This document shows, one piece after another, positions 57,920 through 64,000 of a stretch of DNA of 64,000 bases (its first letter is position 1; every line of letters starts with the position of its first letter). The stretch covers positions 1 through 64,000 of the forward strand of contig JAOUOP010000017.1 in NCBI GenBank assembly GCA_029880325.1, written 5' to 3'. Both the position numbers and the translations under genes were made by a program. The notes beneath the pieces were generated by a model that searched no databases, had not been told where the DNA came from, and saw only the letters and a program-made list of their open reading frames with translations. This stretch comes from Myxococcales bacterium. GTDB lineage: Bacteria > Myxococcota_A > Polyangia > Polyangiales > JAFGIB01.

Positions 57920-59425
57920 TCAGCTTTGGACCTCGTACTTTGCCAGCCAGTTCGTGAAGGTCTGGTAGCTGGACAGGCCCACCAGATCGGCGGCCTTCGT
58001 CTTGTTTCCCTGCGCTTCGTCGAGCGCTCGACTCAGGTAGCTCTGCGCAACTTCCTTGAGCAATTCCGACAAGTTGAACCCGCCCCCCAGAGGGCGTCCG
58101 AGCACCTCGGACTTGGCGGTCGACGACGCGGGCAGCAGCGCTTCGCGACTGTCTTCCGCCGTGATCGTCGCCCCCTCAGACCAGATCGCGGCGCGCCGGA
58201 GTGTGTTCAGAAGCTCGCGGACGTTGCCCGGCCAGGGGTGTGCGAGAAGAAGGTTTCTTGCGCCAGCAGAAAGTTTCTTATCCTTGAAGCCAGGCTCGTC
58301 GACGGCCTCTTTGTTGACCTGCTCGAGCAGGTGGTCGACGAGCATGCCGAGATCGCCGGTGCGGTCGCGGAGTGGCGGTATCTTGAGGACGGCGACTGCG
58401 AGCCGGTAGAAGAGGTCCTCGCGGAAGCGGCCTTCGGCGATCTCCTCGGAGAGCGTCCGATTCGTGGCGGCGATGATGCGGACGTCCACCTTGGCCGGCT
58501 TCGTGGAGCCGAGGCGGACGACCTCGCCCTCCTGGAGGACTCGCAGCAGCTTCACCTGTGCGGGACCCGGGAGCTCTCCGAGCTCGTCGAGGAAGAGCGT
58601 GCCGCCGTCGGCGGCCTCGAAATAGCCCTTCCGCGCCTGGTTCGCGCCGGTGAACGCTCCCTTCTCGTGACCGAAGAGCTCTGACTCCACCAGGTTGTCG
58701 GGGATGGCGCCGCAGTTGACGGGCACGAAGGCCCGTTCGCGACGCGTGCTGGCGCGATGAATGGCACGAGCGAGCATCTCTTTGCCGGTGCCCGACTCGC
58801 CTTCGATGAGGACGGGAACGTTTCGGACGGCTACGCGGCGGGCCCGCTGGATCAGGCGGGCCATCACGCGGCTGCGATGGATGATGTCGGCAAACTCGGG
58901 GGCATCCGGTGGCTCGGCGGCGCTTCGCTGTCGGAGCCGTTCGTCCTGCTCGCGAAGCAGGTCTGGGATGAAGTCCGCCGAGATGTCGAAGGGCACCGAC
59001 GCTGTGCGCAGGCCGTGCTCCCGTGACGACTCGACCAACTCAGCGGGGAAGCGGGTCTTGCCGAGCAAGATCCAGACGGCCGCCATCGCAGGGGTTCCGG
59101 GGCTGAGGTGGAACGTGAGTTGGACGTTCCCCGACCGGTCGCCGACGTACTGCTGAACGCCGCGCACCGCCGCCTCGTAGATCTCGCCGAACTCCGTCGG
59201 GCCGCTGAGGGGTTCGTAGACGACGGCCACCGGCGCCTTGGTCCGCGATTTCAGCCATTCGAGATAGGGCTCGACCTGCTCGCGGTCGTAGTCCGAAAGC
59301 AACCGGACGTCGTCGAATTCCCTCACATCGAGGGCTTGAGCGATCGGCCCCACGCCCACGGCGTCGCTCTCCGTAGGCGCTCGAAGGTCGGTCCTGCCGA
59401 CCCAGGCGAAGAGAACCCGGCGCAT
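57920..59425 (-). CDS. Sigma-54-dependent activator with CARF-like sensor domain (RtcR type)
   Basis: 501 residues. Residues 1-175 resemble the CARF-like N-terminal domain of RtcR: RRVLFAWVGRTDL, SGPTEFGEIYEAAVRG, and the ligand-loop motif FHLSPGTPAMAAVWILLGKT near 107. The centre is an AAA+ enhancer-binding domain with Walker A GESGTGKE near 212, the sigma-54 contact loop GAFTGA near 255 and Walker B GGTLFLDELGELP. The end is a Fis-type helix-turn-helix (EAQGNKTKAADLVGLSSYQT). CARF domains bind nucleotide ligands, so it probably senses a small RNA-derived or cyclic nucleotide signal and activates the restriction operon just downstream. The start at 59425 removes an unlikely upstream extension. 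Confidence 0.88.
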   Translation of the reverse strand: MRRVLFAWVGRTDLRAPTESDAVGVGPIAQALDVREFDDVRLLSDYDREQVEPYLEWLKSRTKAPVAVVYEPLSGPTEFGEIYEAAVRGVQQYVGDRSGNVQLTFHLSPGTPAMAAVWILLGKTRFPAELVESSREHGLRTASVPFDISADFIPDLLREQDERLRQRSAAEPPDAPEFADIIHRSRVMARLIQRARRVAVRNVPVLIEGESGTGKEMLARAIHRASTRRERAFVPVNCGAIPDNLVESELFGHEKGAFTGANQARKGYFEAADGGTLFLDELGELPGPAQVKLLRVLQEGEVVRLGSTKPAKVDVRIIAATNRTLSEEIAEGRFREDLFYRLAVAVLKIPPLRDRTGDLGMLVDHLLEQVNKEAVDEPGFKDKKLSAGARNLLLAHPWPGNVRELLNTLRRAAIWSEGATITAEDSREALLPASSTAKSEVLGRPLGGGFNLSELLKEVAQSYLSRALDEAQGNKTKAADLVGLSSYQTFTNWLAKYEVQS

Positions 59426-59456
59426 GGCCCGGATCTTTGCAAGAAAGTTTACGCTA

Positions 59457-59474
59457 GCACAACGCTTCTTGTGC
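59457..59474. promoter_or_regulatory. Palindrome, candidate activator site
   Basis: GCACAA-CGCTTC-TTGTGC, a perfect 6-base inverted repeat with a 6-base spacer, in the 139-base gap between the divergent activator and nuclease genes. It is 32 bases upstream of the activator start and about 60 bases upstream of the sigma-54-like box of the nuclease gene. Suitable as an autoregulatory or enhancer site for the Fis-type HTH; inferred. Confidence 0.45.
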
Positions 59475-59535
59475 CTCGGAGACGGGCACATCTGAAAACC
59501 ATTGGATTTCAGCCTCTCACGTCCAGGGCGCGCGC

Positions 59536-59553
59536 TGGCACGACTTGTGAAAA
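59536..59553 (+). promoter_or_regulatory. Sigma-54-like box before the nuclease gene
   Basis: TGGCACGACTTGTGAAAA shares TGGCACG-N5-TGAAAA with the hsdR promoter, including the GG-N10-GA spacing. The TTG of the -12 element is only partly kept. It would start transcription near 59562, leaving almost no leader before ATG 59565, so the gene would be leaderless or start later. Confidence 0.45.
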
Positions 59554-59564
59554 GTGACCGGGAC

Positions 59565-61268
59565 ATGACCAGCACCGCCCACGAAGCCCAGCTCACCGTC
59601 AACGTCCTCGCCAGCGAGGACCTCGTCGCCGCCGAGATCCGAGACGCCCGCCCCGACGCGGTGCACATTTTCGGCGAGCTATCGGAGCGTCAGCGGGACC
59701 AGCTCGCCCACGACGCGTGGTCCATCGGACTCCGGGCGCTGGCCAACGCCCACTCCCAGGCCCAGGAGGCGCGCCTCCAGGACGTGGGCTCGGCGCTGCT
59801 GGACGACATCGATCGTCAGCTCAAGGCCCACGTCGAGGCTCAGCAGCAAACCATCGCGACCGTGCTCGGGCGCTTCTTCGACCCGAAGGATGGGCAGGTC
59901 ACCCAGCGGCTGGCGGCCTTCGTGGACGACCAAGGTGTGCTCGCCCGTCTGCTCGAGCACTACCTCGGTCCGCAGAACAGCGTCCTGGCCCAGGCCCTCG
60001 CGCGGCAGGTCGGCGAGACCAGCCCTCTGTTCAAGAAACTCAGTCCCACCGACAGCGAGGGGCTGGTGAGGACCCTCGAGGAGCAGCTTCGGAAGGTCAT
60101 GGGCGACGGACACGCCGAGCTCGTGCGTGCACTCGATCCCGTCTCCGAGGACGGTGCCGTGGCCCGCTTCCTCAAGAGCCTTCGCGAGGAACTGAAGGGT
60201 GCAGACGAGGACCGGGCCAAGCAGCTGTCGGCGGCACTGGCTGCCCTCGACGGCAACGACGAGAACTCGCTGATCAACCGCCTCGTCCGGGAGACGCATC
60301 GTGCTCGCCAGGCGGTGCTCGCGGCGGTGAACCCCGACGCGCCGGACTCTCCGATGGCGATCATGAAGACAGCCCTCACGGGGCTGCTGGCCGAGCATGC
60401 CAAGTCACAGGCTGAGTTGCTCCGTGGCCAGCAGGAGCGCCAGGAGAAGTTCGAGAAGGAGGTCCGCGACGCACTCACCCGCATGGAGACGCGGCGCATC
60501 CAGGACCAGAAGACCCCGCGCGGAGGCCTCGACTTCGAGCAAGCGGTCGCCGAGTTCGTCACCGGCGCCGTCCGTGGAGCCCCGTGCGTGATCGACCTGA
60601 CCGGCAACACCTCCGGCAACGTGAGCCGATGCAAGAAGGGCGACGTCGTCGTTCGGTTCACGGACGAGAGCGCGTTCGTCGGATCTGGCGTGGTGTTCGA
60701 GGCTAAGCGGGACGCTTCGTACACGACCCAGAGGGCCCTCGACGAGCTCGATGCGGCGCGGAAGAACCGCGCTGCGGCTGTCGGCGTGTTCGTCATGGCA
60801 AGGTCGCACGCCCCCGAGTCGTTCCCGAGGTTTGCGCGCTACGGGCACAACGTGCTGATCACGTGGGACGACCAGGACAACAGCAGTGACGCCTACCTGC
60901 ATGCGGCCGTGCTGCTCGGCCTCGGGCTCGTCACCCGCAAGAAGACGCAGGGTGAGGAAGGCGACATCAACGCCCTTCACGACATCGAGAGCCGCATCGA
61001 AGGCGAGCTGTCGCGGCTCGACAAGATGGAAAAGTACAACGACTCCGTGCGCCGCAACTCAGACAACATCGGCGAGGAGATCCGAAAGGCCAACAAGGCG
61101 CTGGACCTCTTGCTGCGGAAGGCGAAGAGCACCCTCACGGCGCTCAACGTGGAGCTGGTCGAGGAAGACATCGAGCGCGGCTCTCCGATTGATGCGGGCA
61201 ACGGTTCGTATGACGACGCCGTGGCCGTGCTGTCGCGGGTGAACGGCTCAGCCGCGGTCGCGGAGTGA
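59565..61268 (+). CDS. Coiled-coil protein with C-terminal PD-(D/E)XK nuclease-like domain
   Basis: 567 residues. An N-terminal domain of about 60 residues is followed by a long helical/coiled region (residues about 60-310, Gln/Glu/Leu-rich). A nuclease-like domain starts GGLDFEQAVAEFV. The metal site pattern is GDVVVRF (Asp360) ... VVFEAKRD (Glu379, Lys381), the classic D-(E)xK arrangement. A further helical tail follows. It is divergent from the CARF-sigma-54 activator and carries a matching promoter box, so it probably belongs to the same regulated defence system. No named family recognised. Its 3' end overlaps the convergent HTH gene by 21 bases. Confidence 0.75.
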   Translation: MTSTAHEAQLTVNVLASEDLVAAEIRDARPDAVHIFGELSERQRDQLAHDAWSIGLRALANAHSQAQEARLQDVGSALLDDIDRQLKAHVEAQQQTIATVLGRFFDPKDGQVTQRLAAFVDDQGVLARLLEHYLGPQNSVLAQALARQVGETSPLFKKLSPTDSEGLVRTLEEQLRKVMGDGHAELVRALDPVSEDGAVARFLKSLREELKGADEDRAKQLSAALAALDGNDENSLINRLVRETHRARQAVLAAVNPDAPDSPMAIMKTALTGLLAEHAKSQAELLRGQQERQEKFEKEVRDALTRMETRRIQDQKTPRGGLDFEQAVAEFVTGAVRGAPCVIDLTGNTSGNVSRCKKGDVVVRFTDESAFVGSGVVFEAKRDASYTTQRALDELDAARKNRAAAVGVFVMARSHAPESFPRFARYGHNVLITWDDQDNSSDAYLHAAVLLGLGLVTRKKTQGEEGDINALHDIESRIEGELSRLDKMEKYNDSVRRNSDNIGEEIRKANKALDLLLRKAKSTLTALNVELVEEDIERGSPIDAGNGSYDDAVAVLSRVNGSAAVAE

Positions 61269-61675
61269 CAGTCCTTCGGTCGTCGCCGCTGCATTCTCGA
61301 ACCCCGCCCGCAACGCGTCCCACCGCAGCCGCTGCTCGCGCCAATCGAGGGTGCTGAGCAGGGCATCGCGGAGGGCGTGCTCGGTGATGGGCTGGCGGCC
61401 GGGCGGGACTTCGAGGAAGAGGATCTCCTCCTGGATGTCGGTGGCGATGAGCAGGAGGTTCATGAGCTGGGTGATGCGGGCGCGGGTGAAGCCGAGGCCC
61501 CGGGCGAGATCGGCGTAGTCGGCGAACTCGCCGGCATCGACCCGGCGCTGCAGGGCGTGGGCGAGCGCGAGCTGTCGGGCGACACGGGCCGGGTAGCGGC
61601 GCTTTGCGGCGGCGGCCTTGTGCCAGGAGCGACCGCGGGTGCGGGTGGTCGGAGTGAAGGGAACGACGAGCTCGG

Positions 61676-61679
<4 letters not shown>
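61248..61679 (-). CDS. Helix-turn-helix accessory protein of the recombinase module
   Basis: 143 residues. A basic N-terminus and KRRYPARVARQLALAHALQR precede a helix-turn-helix (YADLARGLGFTRARITQLMN) and a tail with DWREQRLRWDAL. Genes like this regularly follow large serine recombinases together with DUF2924 genes. It overlaps the recombinase stop by ATGA. Likely a regulator or directionality partner; inferred. Confidence 0.7.
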
Positions 61680-63261
<1,582 letters not shown>

Positions 63262-63265
<4 letters not shown>

Positions 63266-63744
63266 TTCTTGGCCTTCTTCTTGGTCAGCCCGAAGAACAG
63301 GTAGCCGTTCCAGCGGGTGCCGGTGATGGCGCGGGCGACCTGACTCAGGCTCTTGTAGCGCTTGCCGTCGTGCTCGAAGCCCTCGTCGAGAACGGTGATC
63401 TGGTGCTCGGTGCCGTTGTGGATGCGCGTGAGCGTGCTGCCCACCGGCGGCAGACGCTGGTCGCGCTGGTGCGGCGGGGGCAACGACTCGGACGCGCCCT
63501 TGGGCGGCCGGCGGCGCGTGGGGGCCTTCTCGGCGAGCTTCTTCGCGCGGTCGCGGGCGGCCCTGGAGAGCGAGCCGTACTTCTTCTCCTGCACGCGGAA
63601 GGCGATGCGCTTGAAGAGGTAGTCCTTGTTGCGGCTGGTGGTCTCCTCGCCGAAGAGCTCGAGGTAGCGCTCGCGCAGGGCCGACACGGGCAGCCGCCGC
63701 AGGGAGGCGATCTCGTGCATCAGCTCGTCGTGGCCGGCGGTCAT
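63262..63744 (-). CDS. DUF2924 family protein
   Basis: 160 residues from ATG 63744. The core LRRLPVSALRERYLELFGEE..RNKDYLFKRIAFRVQ is the family signature; the second half (GTEHQITVLDEGFEHDGKRY, LSQVARAITGTRWNGYLFFG) is also standard. It is found immediately upstream of large serine recombinases in many islands and phages, with unknown function. It overlaps the recombinase start by GTGA. A TTG at 63774 is an alternative start. Confidence 0.9.
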
Positions 63745-64000
63745 GGCTGGGGTGTCTCCTTTCTCGGGCAACACGCGCCCGCTGGGTCGTCGGACATGAG
63801 CCCTCGACGTGGGCCCACAGGCAAGGTGAGTTCTGGGTCTTCCCGCGAGGTGGAGAGCTTGTGCGCGGTGGCGCCGAACTGACCTTGACTGTGCGGCGAG
63901 AACGAGCCCTCCGCGCGGGCCGCGATCACGCGCCGGGCGGCCATGGCCAGGATCTGCGCGGCAGCCCGGAGGTGAATGTTCGGCTCGTGGGGCCCGGTGT
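63741..64000 (-). CDS. Partial gene at the right edge
   Basis: The frame is open to the window end and ends at 63741, overlapping the DUF2924 start. The visible part reads EPNIHLRAAAQILAMAARRV and then a Pro/Ser/Gly-rich tail. An ATG at 63944 would give 67 residues, but the frame upstream looks equally protein-like, so the gene probably starts outside. Not recognised. Confidence 0.45.
   Translation of the reverse strand, partial: TGPHEPNIHLRAAAQILAMAARRVIAARAEGSFSPHSQGQFGATAHKLSTSREDPELTLPVGPRRGLMSDDPAGACCPRKETPQP

Overview
The window is high-GC bacterial chromosome, densely coded, with many lipoproteins, a class III cyclase/ATPase/TPR giant protein, a sigma-54 activator, and GTG/TTG starts. 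This fits a Myxococcota/Bradymonadota-like (former deltaproteobacterial) lineage. That placement is inference from gene style only; there is no rRNA or other decisive marker, and I see no tRNA gene.

Left part (about 1-28.9 kb) is chromosomal backbone. It holds a cyclase/ATPase regulator; a very long DyP peroxidase-cytochrome P450 fusion; an FMN-binding/membrane protein pair; a secreted alpha/beta hydrolase; the mdh-sucC-sucD-ndk operon; xerD; an amidotransferase-like protein; lipoproteins; efp with its lysylation enzyme epmA; mazG; a TetR regulator; a two-gene osmoprotectant-type ABC transporter; a DUF924 protein; and an acyltransferase-SGNH protein. Small terminal-inverted-repeat (TIR) elements without transposase genes sit between these genes. 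I distinguish families A, B and C (about 165-180 bp, each bounded by CTAG) and D (about 160 bp, bounded by CTAA/TTAG). Three of them, B1-C1-A1, are joined end to end and share CTAG tetranucleotides exactly where two convergent genes stop.

Middle part (28.9-42.4 kb) is a graveyard of mobile DNA: truncated transposases, an ISKra4-type remnant split by element D, a 3' fragment of groEL, and a decayed prophage. The prophage pieces are a primase-like tail, a frameshifted small-terminase-like gene, an integrase and a large terminase that both lack their 5' ends on either side of a tandem A4-A5 pair, an amidase remnant and a holin-like gene. An AbiEi/AbiEii toxin-antitoxin pair is inserted in it. 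From 42.5 to 44.5 kb lie two methyltransferases and a GNAT acetyltransferase.

Right part (45-61.3 kb) is a defence island and the most interesting section. A minus-strand run of nine tightly packed genes (hsdR, hsdM, hsdS, a DUF3696-type AAA ATPase, a PLD-like protein, DUF3644, a frameshifted rhuM, a 41-aa ORF, and an AlbA_2/Schlafen-like protein) spans 57.87 to 45.2 kb and ends at a good intrinsic terminator. Upstream, a sigma-54 activator with an N-terminal CARF-like (RtcR-type) domain ends only 53 bases before hsdR. The gap holds a near-consensus -24/-12 sigma-54 promoter. The same box (TGGCACG-N5-TGAAAA) also lies in front of a divergent coiled-coil/PD-(D/E)XK nuclease gene. I infer that a ligand-sensing activator switches on the whole restriction/defence cluster. 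The window closes with a large serine recombinase module (HTH protein, recombinase, DUF2924 protein, partial gene) that may mark the island edge.
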